Below, piece after piece: positions 20,858-30,101 of a DNA stretch of 37,717 nucleotides (position 1 is its first letter; the number at the start of each line of letters is the position of its first letter). The stretch is from a virus, in IMG/VR virus record IMGVR_UViG_3300044940_000178, positions 1-37,717 of that record; one strand, written 5' to 3'. Made by a program: the position numbers and the translations under genes. A model generated the notes under the pieces. That model saw only the letters and a program-made list of their open reading frames with translations. It searched no databases and was not told the DNA's origin.

Positions 20858-23484
20858 GAGAACACCTTTGCAGCGATTGGAGTCGTGCTCGTAACGATCT
20901 CTCCTGCCGTTCCTGCGACGAAGGCAAACATGAGCATGCGAGCGTCATCTTCATACAAAATGCTATGGCGGGGCCCGAGAGTCCACTCGTCGTCATCTGT
21001 CCACGACGCGGTAAGCGTGACGCGCACCACCGAGGCCGACACGGACATTAATTCGCCATCTATGCTGACAGCGAATGGAGTATCCGTCTGACGGATCGTC
21101 ACCGCATCTCCGACGCGGTAGTAGCTCCGAGCGTCAGGCGTCGATGCATACGTCATGTCCAGAGTGAAGTCCCATGTCGTGCCGGACACATGCGACGCAG
21201 ACGAGATGGGCAGCTCCGGCGCGTAGCCCGCGACAGTCTGCGTACTGATCAGGACCGTGATCGTCGTGCGCCCGGTGCCGAGCTCCGTCTTGTGCGCGGT
21301 GACGATGCCGACGGCGTCGATGCCGGACTCGCCATCTTGCCCGACGACAAGCCGCGACGACAGGCGCACTCTGTCACCGATGCGAGCGTCCATGTACCGC
21401 GCATCGGTGACGAGCGTCACCGCCATGTACGGAGCGCCCCACATCCCGAACGCAGTCATGGCAATACGCGCCACGTCTGCGCGGCTCAGTCTGCTCCAGT
21501 CGTCACCACGGTGCTCATCCTCGCCGAACGCATAGTACGATCCGCTCAGCGTCGAGCGCTGAGCGATCTCGAGCGACACCGGAGTGCGCACGCTGGAAGT
21601 CGTCTGCACGTCGCGGAAAGTGAGCATGCGGTCGTCCCACTCACCGGTGCGCGGGTCGTAGCCCACGCGGTAGACGACATGGGAGAGCACTCCGCGCGAT
21701 GAGCGCTCGACGCTCGGTACGCCGATGATCGCGGAGTCGTCGATGTCCCAGTCCACACCGTCAGTGCCGAGCGCTGGAGACAGCCGCGCCCATCTCAACG
21801 CGCCAGTCAGCGAGATTCCCTGATACGCGCCTACAGCACGCAGCTCTGGCTCGACGTACTCGCGCATCTCCGCTTCGTCGAACGCAGCAAACCCGCGTCC
21901 CGACGTGATGCGCGTGTTCGCCAGTGTCGTCTCCAGATCGGCAGTCCACGTCACCTCGCCAGGCGCGATGAGTGGCATCGCGCCGGTGTTGGCAAGCGTC
22001 GGGCTGTCGTCGCGGATGTTCGCGATGAAGTTCACTACCGTCGCGCCCCGCGCGATGATGCGGCCGACGGTGATCTCGGTAGAGCCCTCAATCCTGACGA
22101 TGATGGCCGCATGCGTCAGAAGTACCGATCGAGTCGGAAGATCGACAGACTCGACGTAGTAGTTGGCACCAACGTCGGAAGATAGCCAGATGATGTCTCC
22201 GGGATTCGGCACGACAGTGCCTGCCAGATAGATGCGCCTGTTGGCTGCGGACTCCCACGCGCCACGCTCTCTGCCGCTGCGATCGAAGAACCCAATCGTC
22301 GCGCGAGACGACGGGACCGTCACGTCGGACGTGTACATGGTGTCGGATGATGGCGTCCAAGTTGCCCCCATGATCGCCAATGGAAACCCGTCTCCGTCCC
22401 GAAATTGAAGTGGACGCGGCACTCCAGGCAGCACGTACTCGCCAGGAGTATTGGCCAAAATCTCAGCGTAGATGGCCACAGGAGACGACGTTGCGGTGAC
22501 GTAGACGAGCCGATATCCAGATGGCGTTGGCTGTAGTCGCAGGCTCGCACCCGTCCCGAGACTGATCCCTGCGGCACTCAGCGCCCCGTCAATGAGTGCG
22601 TTCGCTGCGTTGCACATCTCACGATTGGACTCGAAAAACCCGACGAGACGCACGACAGCAGAGCGGCCGAGTGCGCCGCTCGGCCCGTAGACGCGAAGCT
22701 GCCACGGGCACGCAGGCGTGAAGTGGATGCCACGAATCGAGATTGGCCCCACCAAGTCGCCTCCGACGGGCTGCGACAAAAGGCGTGCGATGGAGTCGAT
22801 CTGGATCTCAGCAACGCCATCAGTCCACGCGACGTCCGTCGCGCACACGCCACGCCACCGCAGCACCCCGAGCGAGTCGAGCTGCGCGGTGGACACAGGT
22901 ACCTCGCCGAGGATATACAGGTACGCCCTGCGTCCCTCGACGCCAAGCGGGTAGTCGGTGACCATCGCGTCAGCGAGCCCCTCGCCGTCCGACACGTAGT
23001 GCGCCTGAGGGATGGTGTCCCACGCTCCGCGCGTACACCCGGTGAGCGTAGTCGCCGTCTTGCCCGTGTAGCGAATGGCCTCTGTGCCGATGTGCACAAC
23101 GCCAGACGACGGCAGCCCCGCAGTCGAGTACACATCGAGCGTCGTGGCAGTGGGCGTCGCAGTCGTACGCAGGTACGTGCGTACAGTCGGGCCGCGAAGC
23201 AGCGAGCGCGTCACTTCACCGTGACGCGCGCCGGCGAGCCTGCCCATGTCCACGATGCGAGCGGTGATGCCGTCCGCCTCGAGCGTCGCGCGCATCATGT
23301 CGGCACTCGCTCCGATCGCGATCTGCGAGACGTCGAGCCCGTGCAGACGCACGCGCCCGTCTGTCAGCGAGCGGGCCATGCGACGATCGGACACGAACTC
23401 GGCGGGCCAGCCCTCGATCACGAGGCGTGCGCTGATGCGGCCACGGCCAGTCGCACCGATGCGTGCCAGCGACGAGAGCGTCAC
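20854..23484 (-). CDS. Large tail protein, probable hub or tip
   Basis: With 876 residues this is the largest protein in the window. The N-terminal ~240 residues (LARIGATGRGRISARLVIEG, YILGEVPVSTAQLDSLGVLR, VAEIQIDSIARLLSQPVGG) resemble the N-terminal domains of phage tail-hub/baseplate-like proteins; the centre and C-terminus are strand-rich. GTG 23484 overlaps the upstream stop. It occupies the place where siphophages encode the central tip protein. No enzymatic motif is visible. Confidence 0.6.
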   Translation of the reverse strand: MTLSSLARIGATGRGRISARLVIEGWPAEFVSDRRMARSLTDGRVRLHGLDVSQIAIGASADMMRATLEADGITARIVDMGRLAGARHGEVTRSLLRGPTVRTYLRTTATPTATTLDVYSTAGLPSSGVVHIGTEAIRYTGKTATTLTGCTRGAWDTIPQAHYVSDGEGLADAMVTDYPLGVEGRRAYLYILGEVPVSTAQLDSLGVLRWRGVCATDVAWTDGVAEIQIDSIARLLSQPVGGDLVGPISIRGIHFTPACPWQLRVYGPSGALGRSAVVRLVGFFESNREMCNAANALIDGALSAAGISLGTGASLRLQPTPSGYRLVYVTATSSPVAIYAEILANTPGEYVLPGVPRPLQFRDGDGFPLAIMGATWTPSSDTMYTSDVTVPSSRATIGFFDRSGRERGAWESAANRRIYLAGTVVPNPGDIIWLSSDVGANYYVESVDLPTRSVLLTHAAIIVRIEGSTEITVGRIIARGATVVNFIANIRDDSPTLANTGAMPLIAPGEVTWTADLETTLANTRITSGRGFAAFDEAEMREYVEPELRAVGAYQGISLTGALRWARLSPALGTDGVDWDIDDSAIIGVPSVERSSRGVLSHVVYRVGYDPRTGEWDDRMLTFRDVQTTSSVRTPVSLEIAQRSTLSGSYYAFGEDEHRGDDWSRLSRADVARIAMTAFGMWGAPYMAVTLVTDARYMDARIGDRVRLSSRLVVGQDGESGIDAVGIVTAHKTELGTGRTTITVLISTQTVAGYAPELPISSASHVSGTTWDFTLDMTYASTPDARSYYRVGDAVTIRQTDTPFAVSIDGELMSVSASVVRVTLTASWTDDDEWTLGPRHSILYEDDARMLMFAFVAGTAGEIVTSTTPIAAKVFS

Positions 23485-23759
23485 CGCTCATCCTCCGTCT
23501 CAATGATCGCAATCGTCCCGTCGAGCTCGACAGGCAGCAGCACGCGCTCGCTCCACGTGCCATCAGCGCGCATCGCCTCTACCAGATCAGACTGACGCGC
23601 CCTCACCGCGGCCGTCCACTCTGCCTCGTCGCGCGAGTCGCGCGGAGCAGCATCGGGCGGCGCGATGACGGCGAGCGCTCGGCAGCCGTCAGGCGCTCTG
23701 ATCCCGCCATCGCTGACGGACCACGTCGCTCCGAGTCTACTTGCGAGCTGCTCACGCAT
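23481..23759 (-). CDS. Small tail-region protein
   Basis: This 92-residue protein starts at ATG 23759 with GAGGAAG close upstream; it overlaps the stop of the LamG-domain gene by one base. The sequence (MREQLASRLGATWSVSDGGI...) includes DEAEWTAAVRARQSDLVEAM and ends in acidic ETEDER. The function is unknown. Confidence 0.5.
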   Translation of the reverse strand: MREQLASRLGATWSVSDGGIRAPDGCRALAVIAPPDAAPRDSRDEAEWTAAVRARQSDLVEAMRADGTWSERVLLPVELDGTIAIIETEDER

Positions 23760-24355
23760 CACTTCCTCGCGTTCGTGTAGTTGTACGCGCGCACGATGTC
23801 GTCATTCGACAGCGCAGCGCCGCAGATGATCGCTTGCGAGATGCGGCCATTGGAGCCGAACTGGTATGCGTTGGAGCCGTCCGTCATGCGCCCAACCCAC
23901 CAATTGCCAGAGCGCGACGTGAGCGACGCCGGAATCGTGCCGGTGTACGAAGACACGCTCACTTCGACGCCATCGATCCAGACACGCAGCCGCTGTGCGT
24001 TGTTCGCGCCGCTGCCGTCGTACCGCCACGCAACATGCGTCCATGTCGCAGCAGCAAAGGCAGAGTTGCGCTGGCCGAAGTTCGCGCCGTTCTCGATTCC
24101 ACGTGCGACAGACGCATTCTGATCGAAGCGCCAGTGCTCTGCACCGCTCGCTCCGCGTCCGATGACGGTACCGCGGTAGCCGCTCACTGAGTCTGGGTAC
24201 ACCCACGCCATCGTCGTCAGAGCAGTGAGATTCTCCGTGCTGACACCGGTATCCCACGCAGCAGAGCGCTGGTTGTCGTCGTAGACGTAGAGCGACGGGA
24301 GCTTGCTCGGCGTCCACCGACTCACAGTGCTCATCATCATCGAGTAGTGCGGCAC
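23759..24355 (-). CDS. LamG/concanavalin-like lectin-domain tail protein
   Basis: This 198-residue protein carries the LamG-type jelly-roll pattern: LTALTTMAWVYPDSVSGYRG, RGASGAEHWRFDQN, ATWTHVAWRYDGSGANNAQR, LRVWIDGVEVSVSSYTGTIP, GNWWVGRMTDGSN, GRISQAIICGAALSNDDIVR. This fold binds sugars in phage receptor-binding and tail proteins, so host-surface recognition is likely. GTG 24355 lies just after the upstream stop. Confidence 0.8.
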   Translation of the reverse strand: MPHYSMMMSTVSRWTPSKLPSLYVYDDNQRSAAWDTGVSTENLTALTTMAWVYPDSVSGYRGTVIGRGASGAEHWRFDQNASVARGIENGANFGQRNSAFAAATWTHVAWRYDGSGANNAQRLRVWIDGVEVSVSSYTGTIPASLTSRSGNWWVGRMTDGSNAYQFGSNGRISQAIICGAALSNDDIVRAYNYTNARK

Positions 24356-24356
24356 G

Positions 24357-24911
24357 TCAGAACACCCACCAGTTCGTCCCGTCACAGCGCAACGACCAAC
24401 AGCCATATGCCGCGAGCCCGCTGTCCGGCAGCACGTAGTTGGCCCCCACGCCTTGAATCTGCTCAGAGCCCGCACGCGCGATCGTGATCGCGTTCGAGCC
24501 AGTGTGCGTCTTGACGACTTCGTACCGCCTGCCCGCGCGCGCCGCTGGGAGCGTGAGCGTCACGGTGTTGGCCGTGACGAAGACAGTCTCGTCACGCTGA
24601 TTGAACGTCGCGTTCGCTGACACGCTGCGCGTGGGCGACTGCACGTACGGAACGACAGTGCCGTCCGACAGAATGATGCTCGGCTCGGTGCGCCCTGACA
24701 CGTCGAGAGCGTAGAGCTTTGCCGTGTCCGGTGAGCTCGACGGAGCCGAGGCGCTCTCCTGCACCGTCCACACTGGCGCGCTCGTAGTAGCGAGAGCGAC
24801 GACCTGATTTGCTGTCGCTCGTCGCGTCGTGCTGCCCTGCACGACCGCGAGCAAGTCTGATGCACCGACGCTGGATGCCACCGGGAGATCGCTGATCTTC
24901 ACGCCTGCCAT
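24357..24911 (-). CDS. Tail fibre protein
   Basis: This 184-residue protein begins MAGVKISDLPVASSVGASDL then LLAVVQGSTTRRATANQV, a widely shared N-terminus of phage tail fibres (ISDLP...AVVQGGVT), which anchors them to the tail. The C-terminal half is strand-rich (TVFVTANTVTLTLPAARAGR, NAITIARAGSEQIQGV) ending CWSLRCDGTNWWVF. GAGAGG four bases before the ATG supports this start. Confidence 0.75.
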   Translation of the reverse strand: MAGVKISDLPVASSVGASDLLAVVQGSTTRRATANQVVALATTSAPVWTVQESASAPSSSPDTAKLYALDVSGRTEPSIILSDGTVVPYVQSPTRSVSANATFNQRDETVFVTANTVTLTLPAARAGRRYEVVKTHTGSNAITIARAGSEQIQGVGANYVLPDSGLAAYGCWSLRCDGTNWWVF

Positions 24912-24920
24912 GTCTGCCTC

Positions 24921-25796
24921 TCAGATGATGATGGTGTCGCCGTTCTCGGCGAGGATGTCGTCGCCGTCCTCCGTGAGCAGCGCGGCGAACGGCTTCGCAA
25001 CGCCGACGACATACATGCCGACTGGGATACTCTGATGCGCCACGTAGTCCGAGCTGGGCAGCCGAGGGCGCAGAGTAGCAGAGTCGGCGCGCAGATACCC
25101 GGCAAGCCACGTGTTGGCGGCCCGAGGATCCTCGACAGCAATCGGCTCGACGGTGCGGCACCGCGCGAACGCGCGCTCCCACGTCCACGCATTCTCGGTT
25201 GCGTCTCGGTTCCACACGGCGGACGCTGGCTCCCACGGTGCAACGAAGTCCACCATCAACGGCGCACCCACGGCGCACAGCCCGCGAGTCGTACCGTCAG
25301 ATGCAATGAGGTCCTCAGCCTCAACGTCGCGCTCGCGCTCCTGCCACTCGGACCACCCGCCGACGGACGCGCTCGTGTAGTGCCAGACGTCGTACGTCGA
25401 GGCCCACACGAGCGCAGATGACGCAGCGAGTCCGCCGAGCATACGACGCGCTCCGCGCGACGGAGACGTCAGCGAGATTGCTGTCACCCCACCACCGGCT
25501 GCGGTGATCGTGTAGCGGCGAGTCAAGGCGTTGAACGTCACGGTGTATGTCGCGTTGCCCGCCGCATCGAGCGCAGTCTTGAGCGCATCGCTCAGCACGT
25601 CGTACTCGAGATCAACCAAGTCCGGCTCGCCCGTCTCCGGGTCGCGGCCCTCGATCGTCCGCAGTGACACGGTGTGCATGTACCGCCCGGACAGCGAAAC
25701 AATCGTCGGGCCCACGCCGCCAGTCTCGGTGAGAATGAACGAGATGACGCCGCCGGCGCGCTGAGCATCGTAGCCCCACTCGATGCGTCCAGGCAT
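24921..25796 (-). CDS. Tail protein after the tape measure, possible distal-tail role
   Basis: This 291-residue protein starts at ATG 25796 with GGAGG six bases upstream, overlapping the tape-measure stop by one base. Strand-rich first half (GGVISFILTETGGVGPTIVS, NATYTVTFNALTRRYTITAA); the C-terminus LLTEDGDDILAENGDTIII has the DGDxI pattern of small phage repeat tails. Its place directly after the tape measure is where distal-tail proteins usually lie; homology itself was not recognised. Confidence 0.55.
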   Translation of the reverse strand: MPGRIEWGYDAQRAGGVISFILTETGGVGPTIVSLSGRYMHTVSLRTIEGRDPETGEPDLVDLEYDVLSDALKTALDAAGNATYTVTFNALTRRYTITAAGGGVTAISLTSPSRGARRMLGGLAASSALVWASTYDVWHYTSASVGGWSEWQERERDVEAEDLIASDGTTRGLCAVGAPLMVDFVAPWEPASAVWNRDATENAWTWERAFARCRTVEPIAVEDPRAANTWLAGYLRADSATLRPRLPSSDYVAHQSIPVGMYVVGVAKPFAALLTEDGDDILAENGDTIII

Positions 25797-27445
25797 CACG
25801 CGCCTCCATAGCGCAACTGCGCTTGTGTGACGGTGCGGCTGATAGAGCGCCCCACTTGTGCGACAGAGCCGGTGACGACGGCCGGGGCGTTCATGTTGAC
25901 GACGACACTACCGCCAACGCCCCTGTCGGAAGACTCAGGGCCAAGTCGCGGTGTGCTCGACTGCGACGGTGCAGACGCGCCGGACGGCACCGGCACGGCA
26001 GCACCGGCAGCGCCGAGCCCGATGCCGAGTGCAATCTTGCCTGCGCCCTCCAGCGCTTTCGTCGCTGCTACGTCAGGACGCAGCGCGCTTGCGCCGACGG
26101 CGGTAAGCAGCGCGCCAACGCCCTCTGCCACCATCTGCCCACCGAACTCGATGGAGATGTTCTTGAAGCTCTTCACCATCGCCGCGTCGAACTGCTCTGC
26201 CCCACTCACGGAATCGACGAAAGCTGAGTAGAGAGAGCCGCTGATCTTCTGGCCCGCTTGCTGCCATGCGGCAACTTGCTCACGGATGCGCTCCATCTGC
26301 TCTTCGTGAGCGCGCACCTGAGCTTCTTTGATCTTCTCGAGCGCCGCAATCTCGGCGTTTGCTGCTGACTCAGCCGCCTCTCTCGCGGCGCGGTCCGCTT
26401 CCTCGGCGAGGTCCTTTAGCCTCTCGATCTCCTTCCAGTTGACGCCACTGACGTCTTGCAGTTCGAGCCTGGCCGCCCATCCGACAGCATCGTTGCCGCC
26501 GACGGATCTCCGCATCAGCTCGTCGAGCGGATCCTCCCTACGTCCCCTACCGCCTCCGCGCCTCGGTTGCGAGCCAGTGTCTCCTCGCGAGCCAGGCGTC
26601 CCGCCTTCGCCGCTACCACGCGATTCAGCGAGCCGCTCGAGATTCTGCGCGTACATTTCGTACAGCGCATCAATGCCGCCCTCCCGGAGAGCCTCTTGTT
26701 CTTCTGGGCTCATCAGGAAGGAGACAGGCGCGCCCGAGCGATCTGGCTGTTGACCGGCGGCGCGCCGGAATGCAGCGCGCCGACCCTCTTCGCGATACAT
26801 CTCTGCACCGAGCAGCATGTCTCGCTCGTCGCGGTAGTCGCCCTGGCGGATGCGATTCGCCTGCTCCAACGCTTGCCTTTGCGACAATGCAGCCGACCAT
26901 CGCGCAATGTCCGCCGCTGCCTGACGTGCAGCGCGCGCCTGAGCGAAGATCGCATCCGTCATGTCGCGCAGCCGCTCCGTCGATCTGCGCGCCTGATCGT
27001 CAAGCCCATCGATGCGCGCAATCAGCGCGTTGAGCGCTGGTATGGCGGACCCAACGATCCCGCCGACTACCTGCCCCTGCGGCCCGAATACCGAGCCAAG
27101 CTGCATGCCGAGCGACGCGAATCGAGACATGCGGCCGAGTAGCGAGCCGAGCTCGGAGTCGTTGCCGAAGACATGCGAGAGCTGCCCGAGGCCTCCGGCG
27201 AGCGACTGCATCTGCTGGTGCAGCCGCTGTTGCACTTGCTCCGAGCGAGTCGCCACGTCGTTCATCGCGCGTAGTGACTGTTCGGCGCGCGTCACTTTGA
27301 ACGTCGTGTCGCCGAGCGCGTTGCCAGTCCTCGTCAGCGCTTGCTCGAGCGAGCGCTGATCAGTGACAGCGCGCTCTACGCCATCCACCTCGTAGACGAT
27401 GCGGATGACACGCTGTGCTCCGGGCGTGTCTGCTTCACCCGCCAC
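25796..27445 (-). CDS. Tape measure protein
   Basis: This 549-residue protein opens with RIVYEVDGVERAVTDQRSLE and coiled coil (RSEQVQQRLHQQMQSLAGGL), followed by a hydrophobic Gly/Ala-rich segment (GPQGQVVGGIVGSAIPALNA), a long helical core (AREAAESAANAEIAALEKIK) and a C-terminal membrane-like region (GVGALLTAVGASALRP...GLGAAGAAVPVP). This is the usual tape-measure composition. The short length suggests a tail of roughly 80 nm. The GTG start has GAGGTGA upstream. It follows the chaperone pair. Confidence 0.85.
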   Translation of the reverse strand: MAGEADTPGAQRVIRIVYEVDGVERAVTDQRSLEQALTRTGNALGDTTFKVTRAEQSLRAMNDVATRSEQVQQRLHQQMQSLAGGLGQLSHVFGNDSELGSLLGRMSRFASLGMQLGSVFGPQGQVVGGIVGSAIPALNALIARIDGLDDQARRSTERLRDMTDAIFAQARAARQAAADIARWSAALSQRQALEQANRIRQGDYRDERDMLLGAEMYREEGRRAAFRRAAGQQPDRSGAPVSFLMSPEEQEALREGGIDALYEMYAQNLERLAESRGSGEGGTPGSRGDTGSQPRRGGGRGRREDPLDELMRRSVGGNDAVGWAARLELQDVSGVNWKEIERLKDLAEEADRAAREAAESAANAEIAALEKIKEAQVRAHEEQMERIREQVAAWQQAGQKISGSLYSAFVDSVSGAEQFDAAMVKSFKNISIEFGGQMVAEGVGALLTAVGASALRPDVAATKALEGAGKIALGIGLGAAGAAVPVPSGASAPSQSSTPRLGPESSDRGVGGSVVVNMNAPAVVTGSVAQVGRSISRTVTQAQLRYGGA

Positions 27446-27814
27446 GGCTCACCTCACGCGCACGCCGCTCCTGCTCCTGCACATCGGCGCGTGCCGCCTC
27501 GAGCGCGATGGCGAACACGCGCACACCCTCGATCAGCCAGTACGGCGGATCGTCACCGAGCAGAGTCGCGAGCTGCCCCTTGTCGTACCACGCCCACGCA
27601 CTCACCACGGCGACGACCTCGGGATCCGTCCACGCGTACCAAGGGCACTCCGGCGGCTCCACGCCGCACACCGAACGCACCACAGAGAGCGCGCCGATAG
27701 CGGCGTTTCCGATCGGATGACGATGCTCGCGACCGAGCGGCCATCGCTCTCCCTCGCACGGGCAGCGATACGACCGTCGAATCTCGCGTCGCAGTGGGCG
27801 TGCATCGTGACTGC
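27435..27814 (-). CDS. Chaperone second ORF without its own start (probable -1 frameshift product)
   Basis: The frame reads through REIRRSYRCPCEGERW, HPIGNAAIGALSVVRSVCGV and WYAWTDPEVVAVVSAWAWYD to a stop that overlaps the tape-measure start. It is in the -1 frame relative to the upstream gene and stays open back through that gene to 28073, but contains no ATG, GTG or TTG between there and a GTG at 27683 that lacks a ribosome site. This is the position and relation of lambda gpG/gpGT tail assembly chaperones. The slippage site is not obvious; G GGT TCT just before the TAG is the closest candidate. Confidence 0.6.
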
Positions 27815-28327
27815 CTAAGAACCCTCTGGCTCGCTCGCAGTCGGCATTCGCTCGTCCTGGCTCGATGCCGCATGGAGGGAGGCTCGCAGAGCTGCGTCCA
27901 GAACGAGAAGCGAGGTAGGCCGCAGCGTGTAGCCTCCCTCGCAATCGGTAGGGAGGATCGATCGCTCGTACACGAGCCCTCCGATCTCGTAGTGATCTGC
28001 GATGCCGTACTGATCGGCCTCGTCCTCCGTCATCGCGACATAGCCACGCTCGCTCACACCCTGCGGCGTCCACACTCGATCGGGATGCTCGACGCGGCGC
28101 ACGCCCGCACGGAAGCAGCGAAACAGACGCTCTGGCTCGCTCGCCGACTCATGCACCCACCGCACAGCGGAGCGCGTCAGCCGCGCACAGTAGAACGCCA
28201 CCGGCGTCTTGCCCGGCTTGAGCACAAGCCGCTTGTGATCGCGGTGAACAAGCCACTCTTTCGGCGTTGCACCGTCGCTCCAGTCGATCGCCGGATCGTA
28301 CATCCTGATGTGCTTGTCGAGCTCCAT
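27815..28327 (-). CDS. Putative tail assembly chaperone (G-like)
   Basis: This 170-residue protein (MELDKHIRMYDPAIDWSDGA...) starts at ATG 28327 after GAGGG. It is globular and acidic-basic mixed, with VAMTEDEADQYGIADHYEIG and ends EPEGS-TAG. Between the tail tube and tape measure, this position is held by G-type chaperones that coat the tape measure during assembly. It is not recognisable by sequence; the call rests on order and on the second ORF in the -1 frame. Confidence 0.6.
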   Translation of the reverse strand: MELDKHIRMYDPAIDWSDGATPKEWLVHRDHKRLVLKPGKTPVAFYCARLTRSAVRWVHESASEPERLFRCFRAGVRRVEHPDRVWTPQGVSERGYVAMTEDEADQYGIADHYEIGGLVYERSILPTDCEGGYTLRPTSLLVLDAALRASLHAASSQDERMPTASEPEGS

Positions 28328-28334
28328 CGTGCCC

Positions 28335-29582
28335 TCACAGCATGTGCAGTCGGAACGCCGCGTACCGGCGCTCCGTGTTGTCCGCGGCCGCGCTCGCATC
28401 GAGTCGCGACTCCACCGTCACCGTCTGTCCGCTGATCTGCGTCTCGCTCGCCGCGCGCTGCACGTCCGTCACCTGCACAGTGGGCAAGGCGATGTAGATG
28501 CACGAGCCGCCCGCGTTGCCAATCTGAAGAAACAGCGCGCGCACCTCGCGGTCGTCGCGCGCAGTGATCCACGTCGCGTCCTCGTACGGCACGGTGAACG
28601 TCGCGCGCGCGAGCACGCCATCGCGCGGCCGCTGGCGTCGCATGCGGAGAATCGTCTCAGTGCCACCGTACGCAGTGATCGGCTCGTATGCGATGTTGAG
28701 CGTGAGCGAGAAGTCCGACGCGTACACCGGCGTGCGAGTCTGGCTGCCGACGGTGGGCACAGTGAGCGCACTGGCGACCACGGCGACGGGCGACCAGTTT
28801 GAGATCGATGGTACGTTGATGCCGGAGTGATCTGCGAGCTTCGTCGCGGCGGCTCCCTTCAAATCGAACGTTGCCTTCGCGAGCTGCCCCGGCTTCGCCT
28901 CAATCTGCACGCCTCCCTGCATGCCGCGGAACAGAAAGTTGTCCGCAGTCTCGCGGCCCTGCGCGATGAACTGAAGCGACGTGTCGGGATCCTCCGTCGG
29001 GAAGAACGTGACGCCGCCGCGCACGCTCTGTCCGACAGTCGGTGCCGCGGAGAACGCCTCCTTGACAGTCACCGCGTCGCCGGCGACAGACAACACCTCG
29101 CGCACCTCGAGCGCGCCGTTGACGATGCAGCCAATCGGGCTCGTGGGCGTCCAGCGATCGCCGTGGCCGGCGGTGACATTGACGACAGTCGCAGTCGTAC
29201 CGGCCTGCACGGTAGTCGCGGTGGCATTCGTGCCAGTGAGCGCGACGCCGCCCATGACAGCGCCGAGGATGCGGCGCAACGCCCACGTAGACGCAGTGGG
29301 CTGCGTCTCGTTGCCCACCATGTCCACGCCGTGCGACGCGAGCAGCATCTGGAGCTGGAGTGCCGCAGACCTTTTGCCCACGACTCTGGGCGCGCGCCCG
29401 TCGAGCCGCACTTGCGAGAGCATGGGATCGAGCATCTCGCGCGCAGGCGCTCCGACGGAAAAGCCCTCGGTGATCGGAACGTCGATGAATGCCGACGGCG
29501 TGCTGCTGTTGTCCACAGCGTACGAGCCAGACGGCTCGACGTAGACGCGCACGGATCGGAGTGCGTTGACTTCGTAGCTCAT
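28335..29582 (-). CDS. Major tail tube protein
   Basis: This 415-residue protein has a strand-rich tube-like pattern (NALRSVRVYVEPSGSYAV, DVPITEGFSVGAP, QLQMLLASHGVDMVGNET, DFSLTLNIAYEPITAYGGTE, ILRMRRQRPRDGVLARATFT). Position directly upstream of the chaperones and tape measure and after the tail-completion genes fits the tube protein. It is longer than lambda gpV, so an extra Ig-like or insertion domain is likely around 100-200 (ALTGTNATATTVQAGTTA). Confidence 0.7.
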   Translation of the reverse strand: MSYEVNALRSVRVYVEPSGSYAVDNSSTPSAFIDVPITEGFSVGAPAREMLDPMLSQVRLDGRAPRVVGKRSAALQLQMLLASHGVDMVGNETQPTASTWALRRILGAVMGGVALTGTNATATTVQAGTTATVVNVTAGHGDRWTPTSPIGCIVNGALEVREVLSVAGDAVTVKEAFSAAPTVGQSVRGGVTFFPTEDPDTSLQFIAQGRETADNFLFRGMQGGVQIEAKPGQLAKATFDLKGAAATKLADHSGINVPSISNWSPVAVVASALTVPTVGSQTRTPVYASDFSLTLNIAYEPITAYGGTETILRMRRQRPRDGVLARATFTVPYEDATWITARDDREVRALFLQIGNAGGSCIYIALPTVQVTDVQRAASETQISGQTVTVESRLDASAAADNTERRYAAFRLHML

Positions 29583-29585
29583 GTG

Positions 29586-30101
29586 TCACCCTGCCGTCTG
29601 TTCGATTCGGATCTGCGTCGTGTACCGACTCACGTATGACAGCCGACGGTGCTGCCAGTCCTCGCGCTCGAGCTGGTGGCCGAGACACCGATGCAGGCAC
29701 CCAGACACAATGCCAGTCTCATCTCCACCGGATGTCGTCGCGATGTTGCCCGCTCTCATGAGAGCAGCGCGACATGTCTCGAGCAGCGACAGTGCCTCTG
29801 CACGCACACGAGCGCGCTCGTCATCGAGCAGCTCGTGTGCCGTCGTCCACTCCGTCCGCACGCTCAGTTCGAGCACGTGCAGGCGATACGGTGAGTGCTC
29901 CCAGGGCCCGTCTGGCGACGGAGAGAACGAGTCCACAGACACCTCGAATCGAGGCCCTGTGAGAGCGCGCGCCGCCTCGTGCTCTGTCGTCGAAGGGTAC
30001 GCTCGCTCCACGAGCGCGCCGTCCGGCACCGTGCGCACGTCTCCGATGACGCCGAGCAGACACTCGCGGATCGCAGTCAGCGCTGGCAGCAGATCAGCCA
30101 C
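29586..30101 (-). CDS. Tail terminator-like protein
   Basis: This 171-residue protein (MADLLPALTAIRECLLGVIG...) has strand and helix order like tail terminators (RFEVSVDSFSPSPDG, YRLHVLELSVRTEWTTAHEL, RAEALSLLETCRAALMRAGN). It sits between the virion-morphogenesis gene and the tail tube, the usual place. GTG 30101 overlaps the previous gene end. Call mostly by order. Confidence 0.6.
   Translation of the reverse strand: MADLLPALTAIRECLLGVIGDVRTVPDGALVERAYPSTTEHEAARALTGPRFEVSVDSFSPSPDGPWEHSPYRLHVLELSVRTEWTTAHELLDDERARVRAEALSLLETCRAALMRAGNIATTSGGDETGIVSGCLHRCLGHQLEREDWQHRRLSYVSRYTTQIRIEQTAG

Noticed and set aside
27602-27805. 67-codon frame starting at ATG 27805 after the chaperone gene
   Set aside because: It has an ATG but is in the +1 frame, Arg/Ser-rich, and ends within the better-looking -1 frame that reaches the tape-measure start.
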